From: Gonium pectorale
Lineage: Eukaryota > Chlorophyta > Chlorophyceae > Chlamydomonadales > Volvocaceae
Assembly: GCA_001584585.1 (NCBI GenBank)
Contig: LSYV01000009.1
Coordinates: 1,637,386-1,701,385, forward strand
Length of the DNA: 64,000 nt
Direction: 5' to 3'
Both the position numbers and the translations under genes were made by a program. Every line of letters begins with the position of its first letter. Position 1 is the stretch's first letter. Below the pieces are notes generated by a model. The model did no database searches, was not told the origin of the DNA, and saw nothing but the letters and a program-made list of their open reading frames with translations. Positions 46,801-57,303 of this stretch are shown here, one piece after another.

Positions 46801-49800
46801 CGCACAGTCCGGGACGGGAGAGATTCTCAGCGGCCTGCCGGTGGCACTGCCCTGCAGCTGACCGCTCCCTCTCAGACCAACAAGCCTGCTTTGCGAGTTC
46901 GCGTTCGACGCGGCCGGTGTTCCCGCGCAAGGCAGCCACTGCTGTCCCACGCCCTTATCTGCGACCGGCCGCCTGCATGTGCGGCAGCTGCATACCAAGA
47001 TCCGCCACCTCTTGCATCCACCTTATAGCCGTGCTACAAGTACACCTTCATCAACCGCCCCACAGGGCCTTGCCAGGGGGACGTTTGACTTTGTGGACCT
47101 CAACGTCGCCGTGGTGACCAACCTGTCGCCGCGGGTGGGGCAGCCCGCCTCGCAGCAGCCGCCCGAGCAGGTGGCCGCCTGCAGGGCCACCGTGGAGCTA
47201 ACGATGTGCACGCTAGGCGTCAAACTGCGCGACGCGGAGTCCCAGGCGCTGGTGGTCAACGCGGACGATCCCGCAACGGAGGAGCTGCTGCGGCGGCTGA
47301 ACGGCGCGGTGCCGGTGGTAACGTACGGCGTGGCGAACCGGGGAGCGGACGTGTATGCGGAGAGCATCAAGTCCAACATCTGGGAGACGGAGGTGGGTCG
47401 GAAGCTATGTGCCACCTTGTTTGACGTCGGGGCTGATGTGTATCTTGCGTATTCTGCAACGGCTTGTGGCGTGGGCCGTAAGGCGCCCACCCAGCAATGG
47501 CATTGCGATGACCGATGAGGGATTGTGACTCCCTCGTGACGGGTGACGGCTCCCGTTCCGGCTTTGCTGCGTCTGCCCAAAGAACAAGTTTATGCATGCC
47601 AGCTTTGGGCCACGTGCCTTTCTCAAAACCTGTCGATGGGGTTTTGGGGACTGTGGTAAAGTTTCCTGGAGCCGTGGATTCGCTCTAACGGTTTGGGCAT
47701 GAGCGTTGGGGCTCCCATCTCCCACGTGCCCATCCCCAGGTGATTGTGAAGACCCCCAGTGGGCGGTTGCAGATCATCACCAACCTGCTGGGGCGGCACA
47801 ACGTGGCGAACGTGCTGGCGGCTGTGGCCACGGGCGTGGCACTCAAGGCGCCGCTCGCCTCCATCGTTGCGGGCATTGAGGCGGTCGAGATTCCCGGCAG
47901 GTGGGCCATTGACTGGGGGGCGATGGGGCGGGGTAGTTGGGCAGCGGAGCATGCGGGTTCAGGCTCGATTGAAGCTGGCGTGGGGCCCCTTGAAGGGGTT
48001 TGGTTCTGACACCAGATGAGGTTCGGAGACAAGTGGCGGTGATGACTAACCTTGAGTACCATCAAATGCTGAGGCACGTGGTGCCCTGCTGACAGCTTTC
48101 AGCCTTGTCTGAGCCACAAACTTTGAAATCGGCGGTGGGGTTGCGCGAGGACAGATTGCACTGCCATGGGGTGCCAGATTGGGCTGCAACGTGGGGAAGC
48201 TGAGCCTCTTTCTGCAGCTCCGCGCCGCAGACGAGCCAGGGGTCTGCGCATGCGAGACGTGGTACTGAGGCTATGCATCGCATGATGTCGACGTGGCGTT
48301 GATGACCAACCTTCAGTACCATCAAATTCTGAGGCACGACGTGCCCTGCTGACCGTTTTCAGCCTTGTCTGAGCCACTGTACACCAAAGACAGTACCGTG
48401 TGCACTTCACATACGCTATTACGGAACACCTCAAACACGGATGGAGGGCAGGAGGCCGGAGCATGGCAGGGAGGGTGCGTGGCAGAGAAAAGTTTCAATG
48501 CATGTTTGTTCACCTGAGTCCATTAACTTGCACATGGCTTTGATGACTAACCTTCAGTACCATCAAATTCTGAGGCACGACGTGCCCTGCTGACCGTTTT
48601 CAGCCTTGTCTGAGCCATCCAAAGCGCAATGGCTCCCAGTTACATCGGGTGGTGCTTCTTGCACGTTGTGTGTATGCTGCCGTTACCTAGGCCCCAAGAA
48701 CTGCGCCCATCTCGTCTCAAACCGCACCGAAGTCGGGGACTTTCAGGGTGGTGCCTTTTTCCAGACGCATTCTTGTAGCGTCCTCCTTTACATGGCTTTG
48801 ATGACTAACCTTCAGTACCATCAAATTCTGAGGCACGACGTGCCCTGCTGACCGTTTTCAGCCTTGTCTGAGCCATTCAAAGCGCAATGAATCCCTGCAC
48901 CGTGACTTGAACAGGGTGGAGGCTCCTTGCTCGCGTTGTATGCTGCCGACATCTGGGCCCCTAAAAGCTGCGCCCATCTCGCACTACCGCACCAAGGCGA
49001 GGGCTTTACCAGGGTGCTGGCATGCGTCCCACTCTTTCTTGCATGTGCGCATCATCATGACACGGCTTTGATGACCAACCTTCAGTACCATCAAATTCTG
49101 AGGCACGAGGTGCCCTGCTGACCGTTTTCAGCCTTGTCTGAGCCGTGCCCAGAGACGTATGTACAGAAGCACCCCGGTTGATTGCGGAAAAGTGCCGTGT
49201 CGCGCGTCGCGCGGCCCTTCAGTGTGCTTTGCGAAGCCTTGTTCCTCAGTCGATTCCATCCTCCCCTTCTTCTTAACCCTGCCCGCAGGTCGGAGATTAT
49301 CGATGAGGGCCAGGAGTTCAGTGTCGTTGTGGACGCGGCGAGGAACCCCGACGCGCTGGGGGCGATGCTGGACGCGCTGCGGCAAGGCGGCGCGCGGCAG
49401 GTGCGCCTCCCCTCCCCTCCTAACGCGTCAGGCCTGCACCTCATGCCCGCCGTGCGGCATCTGCCCTCTGCCTGTCTGAGCCCATAGTTCCCTTTCCTCT
49501 GCCCAATGCTTTCACAGAATCCTCGCAAGATCCTGCGTGCCCCCTCCCCCACATAGATCCTCACCGTCTTCGGCTGCTCGGGCAATGAGGACCCGTCCGT
49601 ACGCCCCAAGATGGGCGCCGTGGCGCACGCCAAGTCGGACTACGTTATCGTGACCAACGAGAACCCCCGGCTGGAGGACCCGTCCAAGGTGGTCGCCGAC
49701 ATCGTCGCGGGCTTCCCCGACGAGATGGTCAACCGCTACTCGGCCTACGCCTACTTTCCCTTCCAGGACCAGGGGCGCACGCCGCTTTGGTTTGAGCCCT

Positions 49801-50342
49801 ACCTGCAGAAGGCGCAGCGCGACAACAAGCGGTGGGTCGCCCTCGCAGCGTCTAGGGCGGGACAGGGCATCTTGCACCCACTTCAGAGAGGGGCGGAGGG
49901 GCCTGCGTCCGTCACCTTCACACCACTCACTTGCCCTTCCAGCTTGCTCTTGCTACGTCTCCTGCAGACTTCCTGAAGTCCCTCCCTCCCTGTCGCTTGT
50001 CGACTCCGCCATGGCAGGTACGTGATGGAGGACCGTTACAGCGCCATTCGCGCCGCCATCGGCACTGCGGGTCCCGAGGACGTGGTCCTGCTTGCGGGCA
50101 AGGGCCATGAGGACTGGGTGGAGCACGCGGACGAGGAGGGCAACTCGCTCATGGGCTGGCTGGACGACCGCGTGGAGGCGCGCAACGCGCTCAGCAAGCT
50201 CAAGTACCTGCAGCAGATCCCCAATTTTAGCCGGGAGACGCTGCCGTGGGGCTCCAAGATAGAGACGCTCATGGAGACGCTGGCGGTGGACCCGGAGGTG
50301 CTCGGGAAGCCGGCGGGGCTCGGGGAGGCGGGCGGGGACTAA
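43866..50342 (+). CDS. MURE: Plastid MurE-like protein, ligase motifs degenerate
   Basis: The predicted product has 806 aa (Arabidopsis MurE is about 770) from 12 exons: 43866-44301, 44428-44562, 44645-44691, 44853-45099, 45918-46065, 46369-46463, 46677-46789, 47066-47392, 47740-47900, 49289-49400, 49557-49831, 50018-50342. The N-terminus is transit-peptide-like, followed by an acidic linker as in plant MurE. Then come the domain-1 signature LVVSGLQTNPHLVVPGDVF, a P-loop VGVLGLVGKTTT (about 298-309), TFDFVDLNVAVVTNL, LLGRHNVANVLAAVATG, FSVVVDAARNPDAL, FGCSGNEDPSVRPKMG, VTNENPRLEDP and LLAGKGHEDW. Bacterial MurE adds diaminopimelate to UDP-MurNAc-dipeptide; plant MurE-like proteins act in plastid gene expression. 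Here GTNGKTT, DHLDYH and the AHTPDAL histidine are all altered, so ligase activity is doubtful. The exon 1 donor was chosen for phase. Introns 4 and 9 carry structured RNA. Confidence 0.85.
45273..45536 (+). ncRNA. Long intronic hairpin, possible small-RNA precursor
   Basis: An imperfect inverted repeat of about 264 nt lies in intron 4 (45100-45917) of the MurE-like gene. The inner arms at 45370-45392 and 45428-45450 pair at 21 of 23 positions. The outer arms (GGCTGC, CAGGGTGGCACCTCA at the left; TGAGGTGCCACCCTGG, GCAGCC at the right) also pair, so the fold extends over most of the length. Green-algal miRNA precursors are often long intronic hairpins, but there is no direct evidence of processing. 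Alternatives are an old inverted duplication or a MITE-like element. Confidence 0.55.
48033..48117 (+). ncRNA. Box C/D snoRNA, copy 1 of 5
   Basis: An 85-nt element in intron 9 of the MurE-like gene. Terminal stem GTGGC (48033-48037) pairs with GCCAC (48113-48117). C box GTGATGA is at 48039-48045, D' box CTGA at 48069-48072 and D box CTGA at 48109-48112. The 11 nt TTTCAGCCTTG, one base before the D box, are complementary to CAAGGCTGAAA, a segment I recall as near universal in eukaryotic 18S rRNA; this predicts 2'-O-methylation of the first G of that segment. A small hairpin GGCAC-GTG-GTGCC sits after D'. This is the most diverged copy. Confidence 0.78.
48293..48377 (+). ncRNA. Box C/D snoRNA, copy 2 of 5
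   Basis: Same layout as copy 1: terminal stem GTGGC/GCCAC, C box TTGATGA (48299-48305), D' CTGA, internal hairpin GGCAC-GAC-GTGCC, C'-like TGCTGAC, guide TTTCAGCCTTGT and D box CTGA (48369-48372). Confidence 0.8.
48534..48618 (+). ncRNA. Box C/D snoRNA, copy 3 of 5
   Basis: Same boxes and guide as copy 2. The terminal stem has changed on both sides to ATGGC/GCCAT, a compensatory change relative to copies 1 and 2. C box TTGATGA is at 48540-48546 and D box CTGA at 48610-48613. Confidence 0.82.
48792..48876 (+). ncRNA. Box C/D snoRNA, copy 4 of 5
   Basis: Identical to copy 3 across the element, with terminal stem ATGGC/GCCAT and D box CTGA at 48868-48871. The sequence between copies is largely unrelated, so only the element itself is conserved. 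Confidence 0.82.
49061..49147 (+). ncRNA. Box C/D snoRNA, copy 5 of 5
   Basis: Same boxes and guide. The terminal stem is CACGGC/GCCGTG, again changed on both sides and one pair longer. The internal hairpin loop is GAG. D box CTGA is at 49138-49141, about 140 nt before the acceptor of exon 10. Confidence 0.82.
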
Positions 50343-51442
50343 GCCGGCGAGGGGCACCTCGAGCGCAGCGGGCCGGGCCGGGCCGAAGCTGGCTGGTGAC
50401 CGCGCCGGCAAGGGCGCTGTGGCATGGGGCGCGTGTGCGCGGAATCAGAGGCATGTCAAAGGAGACGAAGGCGCGATGTACAGCTCTTGTACGTTCCGAT
50501 TGTTTGTGCTGCGCTCAACCGGACGAAACTCCCCTTACCTACTTGGCATACGTATGCATGCCAAACGATTTTGGCTGTACGGTACAGGGTTGCAGAAAGG
50601 AAGAGCGAAGTGTGTGTTGCGGGTGGTGATGTTGCGGACAGAGAGCAGCGTGAGGGACCAAGGTGGAGCACAGGGTTGCTGCTGCGTTACGCTCATCCGA
50701 AACTTAACACGATGCCTCCGCTGCGGGCCATTGCTTGCCGGAGGCTGTACTGATTCGGACTCTGTAGTTACCGCATCGGGTTGTTCGCAGGCTGCAACAC
50801 AACTGCAAACACTTATATAATTGGCGGGAACTTCAATCGTGCACATCTTCAATTGCGCCCACTTACACAACGCCATCCTCGCTTGCCCAGCGTGACTGCC
50901 TCAGGTTGCAGCAGCAGGCTTGTGAAACTGATGCGGCCCTGGAAGAGAACCCTACTATTTGCACGTTTGTTGTGCAAATGGGCGGTGCTCAAGTACGGGG
51001 TTCGCGTTGGCAACGCGCGTGTGACCCATAGGGCGGCGCCCAGCTCTGCTACCAAGTTGGAAGTGTACGGCGAGAATGCTCCGTCCGCTTCTCCCCCGCT
51101 TGGGCCTGATGCTGCCGTGTGCCGTGTGCGCCACGTCACAGCGCCGAGGTCACAGCTCCCTCTTTCTATGCAGGTTTCTCTTTTTTCGAGGTACAGGCAC
51201 CAGGAGGACACCCCTCCAAACCCTTCCCCAAAATTCAATACTTTGCAAACCGAGTGTGTTGCAGGTTAGAATAGCAACCCAGGCCGAAAAGTCTAGCAGG
51301 AGTGCAAGCAATGTCGAAGGGCCACGGCCCACGGGTCAGACACTAACCGCCAGAACCGACCAACTACCGTGTCGACGAACGACCGTATGTGCCCGTTTGC
51401 CCTTGACCATCTGATTTCTATCGGACATCAGGATGAATTAGC
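50343..51442. other. Intergenic, MurE-like 3' UTR and glycosyltransferase promoter
   Basis: About 1.1 kb with no domain-bearing frame. It contains copy B of the 35-bp dispersed repeat at 51155-51189. I see no TGTAA signal close to the MurE-like stop. Confidence 0.45.
51155..51189 (+). repeat. 35-bp dispersed repeat, copy B
   Basis: Matches 29552-29586 at 34 of 35 positions in the same orientation, 21.6 kb away, with unrelated flanks. Its position upstream of the glycosyltransferase start could be chance. Confidence 0.8.
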
Positions 51443-54400
51443 ATGCGCACGCCGCCCCTACCTAACCGGGTGGGCCTGCTGCTACTGCTGCCACTGCTGC
51501 TGCTGGCAGCGGGCGACCCCGTGCCTCGCCTGAGCCGATTACCTTTCTGCGACGATCACTTACAAAACCTTCCCCCGCATAGCCCCGATCTGCTTGCCCT
51601 GAGGGACGCGTTTCAGTCATGGTTCATTCACCGGTTAGTTGACGTAGCGTAGGGTGCACATCGCTCGATGCTCGCCAGGCTCACGCATAGCCGTCCCCTA
51701 TGCCTCGTAGGCGGGTGGAAGTCGACATGGAGCAACTGTTCACAAAAATGGGGACCAGTTTCGCCAACATAGAGGAGAAGTTTGCTTGGAAGACGGATTG
51801 GAACCAGAGTTACGTGCAGGACAGGTACCTAAATGCGCGAAAGGCCCGGGTGGAGCTGGAGGGCAACATCGGCAAGCTCGTGGGCAGCCTCCGTGAGAAG
51901 GGCGTACTGACGCCTGCGACTTCAGTCCAGGACCTCGTGAGTCAAGCGGGGACCGAGGGGGGAAATGCCCCATCCGTTTATGTCTCAGGGGTGTGGGGTA
52001 ACTTGGGGGTTGGGTTGGAATGCGGTAGGGAGCGTCCGGCGACTTGCCTGGGGGCGGCAATCAATACGAATGCAAAGGCAAACTGCAGTTGCCTGGCATC
52101 CAATGTAAGGGTCATGTATATCAGGACCGAGAAGGCCGTGTGGAACGGCCCGTTGGAAGTGATTGGGACTGCAAGCCGTATCGCCGAGCCCACCCCACCC
52201 CTGCCCGCCTGCCTCCCTGGCCCGCCCATGCCAGGTGCACTGCACGAGTGCCCATTTATCACCCCGACTCTATCCGGACCAGCCGGTGGTGTCGTTCATG
52301 CTGCAGTACTTCAAGCGGCCACGCGTTGTCAGCCTGTTTGTAAATATGCTGCAGGTGGGACCCCCAGGTAACGCTTGGAGCAGGGAAGAAGGGAAACGGG
52401 ATGGGGGGGAGAAAGACTGGGCTCTCTTGCGCATACAACGCTTTGTCGGCATCGACACCGTCGCCGACGGCGATGCCGGCACACGTAGGGTCGGGGGGAG
52501 AGCAAGCTTAGCACGCAGCGATACGCACCGCGCTGGGTGCATGGCTGCAAGGAGTTACCTGAAAGTAGTGCCGCCACCCCGGGCGTCTGTAGCCTGTACC
52601 TCGCCCTCCCAGGGCGCCGTTTGGCGTTCCGCATCCATGGACAACACTTCCTGTGGGTGGCTCGAGTAAGCCAACGCTTGCCCAACATGCATCTGCAGGT
52701 TTGCAACAAGCTCGTCCAATCTGAGTTCCTGGTCAATGTGGATAGTCCCCAGGTACAGCGCACGGGTCGTCACGACATGCTCACCATGGGTGCCGTCGTA
52801 CGGCAGTCCGGCATGCTGCGATATCAGGTCTTCGGGCATGGCCACGTCCCTGTGCCATGGGAGGTAACGCCGCATAGCGCTGCACGCTCCACCCGACCCA
52901 CCCACTCCCCGCGCCACGTGCCCAAAAACCCAACCCCCAGGAGGGCCAAGCCTGGGCCGACCTGAGCTGGAACACCAGCGGCTTTGTCGTACCGGTTATG
53001 TCGTACAACGTCCACGAGCTGCGCGGCTACAACCGCCTGGCTGGCATGGCGCGCGGCAAGATCCTTGTCTTCCTGCAGGTGACCCTCTGCCTTTACCACA
53101 ACCGCCGCCGTACTGATGGCCCGTCCGCATGTCGTTACCCCCGAACTGTCACCTGTCCACAGGATGACGACCTGGTGGAGCCGTCGGACTGCTCCTGGCT
53201 GCCCCGCCTGGTGGCCCAGTTCGAGGCCATGCCGCAGCTTGCCATGGTCGGCATGAACAAGCTGCAGCTGTCGCACGGAGAGGGCAACGACCTCAGCGCG
53301 CACAACTTCCTTGACCCGAGCACCGGTAACAACATTATCTTTGCGTTCCAGGCAAGGAGCGGGGGCCGAGCAGCACGGGGGCGGGAACGCAGGGGAGCGT
53401 CCGAGAAGGACGGCTGCGCGGGCGTCAGGAAGTTGCCTTGCGCGCCGCTGCAGCGGGGGCAGGGGCCGAGGTCCGGGACGGGAAAGGGGCGAGGGGCGGG
53501 TCGGGAGGCAAAGGTGCCGGATATATACGGGACGCCGGGCGGGCGGGCGGCGGGACAGGCGCAACGCTGCGGAGGGCGCTCCGCCCTGACAAAATGGACC
53601 TGGGGTGGCTCGTCGTGACCGGCTTGATCACCTTCCAGATTTATGTTGCGCCCTTTTCAAACCGCTGACCGGTGAACAACCCGACATCGGGCGGTGGTGC
53701 AGGTTGATTTGGCGCCGCTGGCCGTCCGGCGCTCTGCGTTCAAGGTGGTGGGCGGCCTGGACGAGGGGCTGTCGGACCCAGGTGGGCGGTGGGCCGGTGA
53801 TGGTGGTCCCGGCTCGGTGGGTCGTACAGCTCGTGGCGTAGGCCCCAGCCTCAGCCGCAGCTGATGGGGTGTACGCTGCGGCAGGGGGGATTCAGTCAGA
53901 AAGCGCCGGCATCCAAGCATTCAAGTATCGCAGTTGTTGGGCCCGTATGAGATGCACCCGACCCGCACCTGGCTCGCAGGGGAGTGCGGGATCTGGTCCG
54001 ACTGGGAGCTCTCCATCCGCTTCTGGACCGCAGGTGGGGAGGGGGTAGTGAAGAAGGGAAACGGGTCGCGTCGCAGATACCGAATCAGACTGAATATTAG
54101 AGATGGTGGCGGTCCTGGTGTAGTTGCTGTTGACGTGTGGGGAGCGAGGAAGGGAGGACGGAACGGAGCAGGGAGGAAAAGCAGGCGGCGGCAGTCCGCT
54201 CTTGTCTCGTTCATGTGTACGGCACGAACGCGCACCCCCGCGTCCCTGCGATACAGCCCAGACCGCCCCGCCGGGTCCTCGCCGCGCTCCGGCCCGGAAC
54301 CGTGGGAGGCGCGTGCACCTAATGGCTTGACTTCATGCCGCCCATTGGGCTCCTCGCGAGTCTCCTTTCAGCAACGTATGCCCTTCGTAACCCTCCACAA

Positions 54401-54796
54401 CTCATTTGCCCTACACGCTCGCAATCTTCTGAACACGCTCCGCCCGCAGGCTGGCACGTGGCTTACATGCCCATCATCCAAAAGGCGCCAGGCGACCCCG
54501 GCACCCCGGGCGGCACCCACAAGCCCGAGACGGGCGTCCGCTGCTGGGGCCGCCAGCAGGGCCTCAGCTCCAGCGTCTACATGGGCCGCTGGGGCGCGGG
54601 CTGGGGCTCAGGCCCGGGCAAGTTCCTCGAGAAGCTGGAGAACCACGTGCGGCTGACCAACTTGCGGCTGCTGAAGCGGACCAACCCAGATGGGCCCTGC
54701 CCGTTCAGGAAGGGCTGTGAGCCGGAGGGCGACCCGCCGCTGCCGGAGCGGTACACGGACTACAGGCGGGAGGACAAGCCTATGGTATATGCGTGA
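51443..54796 (+). CDS. GT2-like glycosyltransferase, secretory pathway
   Basis: The predicted product has 449 aa from nine phase-consistent exons: 51443-51633, 51711-51936, 52283-52354, 52699-52752, 52941-53078, 53163-53351, 53703-53781, 53980-54033 and 54450-54796. Residues 10-23 are a Leu-rich hydrophobic stretch that would act as signal peptide or type II anchor, so the protein is probably Golgi/ER. The body has a GT-A/GT2 layout: PVVSFMLQYFKRPRVVSLFV, EFLVNVDS, RGKILVFLQDDDLVEPSD (DDD at 228-230, the likely UDP-sugar/metal site), APLAVRRSAFKVVGGLDE (about 294-311) and IWSDWELSIR (DWE at 324-326, candidate base). The Arg/Lys-rich C-terminus with CPFRKGC is not typical of the family. The donor sugar and acceptor cannot be inferred. 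Intron 6 uses a GC donor. Confidence 0.75.
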
Positions 54797-55537
54797 CAGG
54801 CGCGCGGATCTGAGGGGAGAAGAGAAGGAAGGGAAGGGGGAAACGAAGGGGATGATGACGAGCTCAGGACGCCAGCGCAGGGGTGCAGAACCAAACGTGT
54901 GATCTTGTCCTTGGTAGTCGGTATCTTGTCCATGGAAAGTGGGAGGGATGGTGGTGCGGTGCGACCCGATGAGGAGGGAAGGAGGGCCGGACAGGGGCCC
55001 GGAGCGTGCTCTGGGGGTATCGTGGTAGGGCCAGGCTGATGGGTTTGCTGGAGAGGAGCTTGAGTCTGGACCGGAGCCACGCGTTACGTGCTTGAGCGTG
55101 ATACCAAGAAAAAGGCAGGGTGCGAGGTTGGGCATGCAGCACGTTTTACGCTACGCAGAACATTTGTGAGCATTGAGGAGGGCCTGATACGCTTCACAGC
55201 GGTCTCCGCGTTGAGGGTTTCCTCATTCGTGGGAGTGCTAGGGACACGAGTGGGTCAGGCATGCTGCGTTGCCGATGCATGGCCCTGCTGGACGGTGGGT
55301 GCCGTGGGTGGAGGGCCTTGTGGGGTCAGCATGCAGGTGGTTGGTCTGGGCGAACTTTTCAAGTGGGTTGCACGTGGGTGCAGTCCCCTCGTCACTCGGG
55401 TCCAGGCCCCTCGTATTCAGCTCCCTTCGGGGTTGCTGCAGCGTTTTCCAGTACTTCCTGGACTGCCGTACCATGCGTACGGCCTAGGGACTTCTGTATG
55501 ATGCTGGGCACAGGTGCTGTTGTCTGCACTGCTCACC
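54797..55537. other. Intergenic between glycosyltransferase and EngB genes
   Basis: About 740 bp with no supported gene; it should hold the glycosyltransferase 3' UTR and the EngB promoter and 5' UTR. Confidence 0.45.
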
Positions 55538-56865
55538 ATGCCTTCCGCCGGCGTTCTGGCAGCGCTGCCCTTGACCCCAGTCGTTGCGCGTCGGCCCATT
55601 ACGGCCCAGGCGCTTGGGCTGGCATGTAGCCGCACAGCCACCACCCGCCGGCTGCGGTCGGCAGTGCGCGTCGCCGCGTCAAGCTCCGACGGCTTCAAGT
55701 ACATGCAATTAGACCTGCCTCCGCCCTTGAATAGCACAATCCGCAAATCCTCGTTTATCAAGAGCAGCACGCGCGTCGCCGACTGCCCGCCTGATAGACT
55801 ACCGGAGTTCGCGCTTATCGGCCGATCGAACGTTGGAAAATCCTCGTTGATAAATGCTTTGACGAGCAACGACAAGCTGGCGAAGGTCTCCAAGGAGCCG
55901 GGTGAGCGAAGCGTCGCCGCATCACCCATTCGCCGCTCGCTGTCGTCCGAGTTTGACCCACCTCCCCTGTCCAGGCATGACCAAACTTATCAACCACTAC
56001 CTAATTAACGACTCGTGGCACTTGGTGGACTTGCCGGGCTATGGGTAAGAGGTCCATCTTGGTGTACCGTGCCGGGTGTCACACCCCAGCCCTCGCCATG
56101 TCCCATCCCGTCGTACCCCGCTTCTTGTGCCCGCAATCCTGCCACAGATTTGCAAAGGCAGGGAAAGCGAATCGCGAGGAGTGGCTCAGGTTCACCAAGG
56201 ACTACTTCATCACGCGGGACAACCTCGTGAGCGTGCTGCTCTTGGTGGATTCGAGCGTGGCTCCGCAGGAGGTGGACAAGCAGTGCGCAGACTGGCTGGC
56301 CGAGTGTGAGGTGCCCTTCTGCATCGTGTTCACCAAGATAGACAACCGCAAGAGGGATGGACCGCCCAACGCAGCCAACGTGCGGGCCTTCAAGCAGGCG
56401 GTGGGTCGCCAGGGTATGGGGCGGGTCCGAGCAGTGTGGACGCGAAGAGGGTCGTTGAGACCGGGGCCCAGGGCGCATGGGGTCTGTTGACGGGCAGGCC
56501 TGCGCAAGGTGCGCCGGTGCCTCATTGCCTTTTTGCCACTTTCTCGTCCCGCAGATGACAGCTCACAAATGTGCACCAACATGGTCAGCGGGGCAGAAGT
56601 TTGCTAGTCGGTCTGCTAGTGGGTTTTCTAGCGTCGTATCTTTGTCGCATGGGCCATGAGACGTGTATGACCGCTGTGCTCTCGTGCTCTGTGTGTTTGT
56701 CCACACTTCCCCACACTTCCCGCACGCACGACACGCATGCAGATGTCCGAGGAGTGGGAGGCGCTCCCGCGCTGCTTCGAGACCAGCTCCCGCACCGGCG
56801 CCGGAAAGTCAGAGCTGCTTGGGTACCTGGCATCGCTGCGGGAGATGCATCTGCGCAACGCCTAG
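55538..56865 (+). CDS. EngB: EngB/YsxC/YihA-type GTPase, plastid targeted
   Basis: The predicted product has 269 aa from exons 55538-55901, 55975-56044, 56148-56400 and 56743-56865, all in phase. EngB GTPases assist assembly of the large ribosomal subunit. The first 50 residues or so are Ala/Arg/Thr/Ser-rich without acidic residues, as in a chloroplast transit peptide. G1 is GRSNVGKSS (95-103), the G2 region follows in PGMTKLIN, G3 is DLPGYG (140-145), G4 is TKID (207-210) and G5 is SSRTGAGK in the last exon. The C-terminal helix [17 protein letters not shown] is typical of the family. A GTG eight codons upstream is in frame, but the ATG at 55538 is the natural start. A TGTAA signal lies 325 nt past the stop. 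Confidence 0.88.
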
Positions 56866-57303
56866 CGCTCGCGCAAAGCCTGGGCCGCCGGGCGCGGCAG
56901 CGGCGGCGCCGGTGATGGCGTTCCCACAGGCCCCACAGGGGGGCCCAGCTCTTCATGTATTGATTGTTGTCGATCAAAATGGTCCTCTGCCCGTCTGGCG
57001 AGTGAGAGCGCATGCGGAGAAAGGGCCGAGTTCCCTTTCACCGTGGTAGTTAGGCCAAACTCCACATTGTGGGAGTTTCGAGGGAAGCAATAGGTCTCGG
57101 TACCACCCGCAGAGTTGAAACACATCACATGGGCGTATAGGTTGCCCGTTTGCTCAAGTCTGCGCTTTGTACAACAGATTGAAGGACATTGTAACGCACA
57201 TTACGGCAATGCTTGGTGAGTTCTAGTACGGCTCAACGGCATGGTCCTCTCCACAAACGGGGCATCGATGCGGGGCGCTCGGCCATTGCCGCCGCCACCC
57301 ATG
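56866..57303. other. Convergent intergenic region
   Basis: The 3' UTRs of EngB (plus) and the helical-repeat gene (minus) meet here. A plus-strand TGTAA at 57190-57194 is the likely EngB poly(A) signal. Confidence 0.5.
57190..57194 (+). terminator. TGTAA polyadenylation signal, EngB
   Basis: The first TGTAA on the plus strand after the EngB stop codon, at a normal 3' UTR distance (325 nt). Confidence 0.5.

Noticed and set aside
48033..49147. Regularly spaced repeats suggesting a CRISPR-like array
   Set aside because: The units are 85-87 nt, transcribed within a eukaryotic intron, show C/D box architecture with a covarying stem, and have spacers of 155-190 nt.
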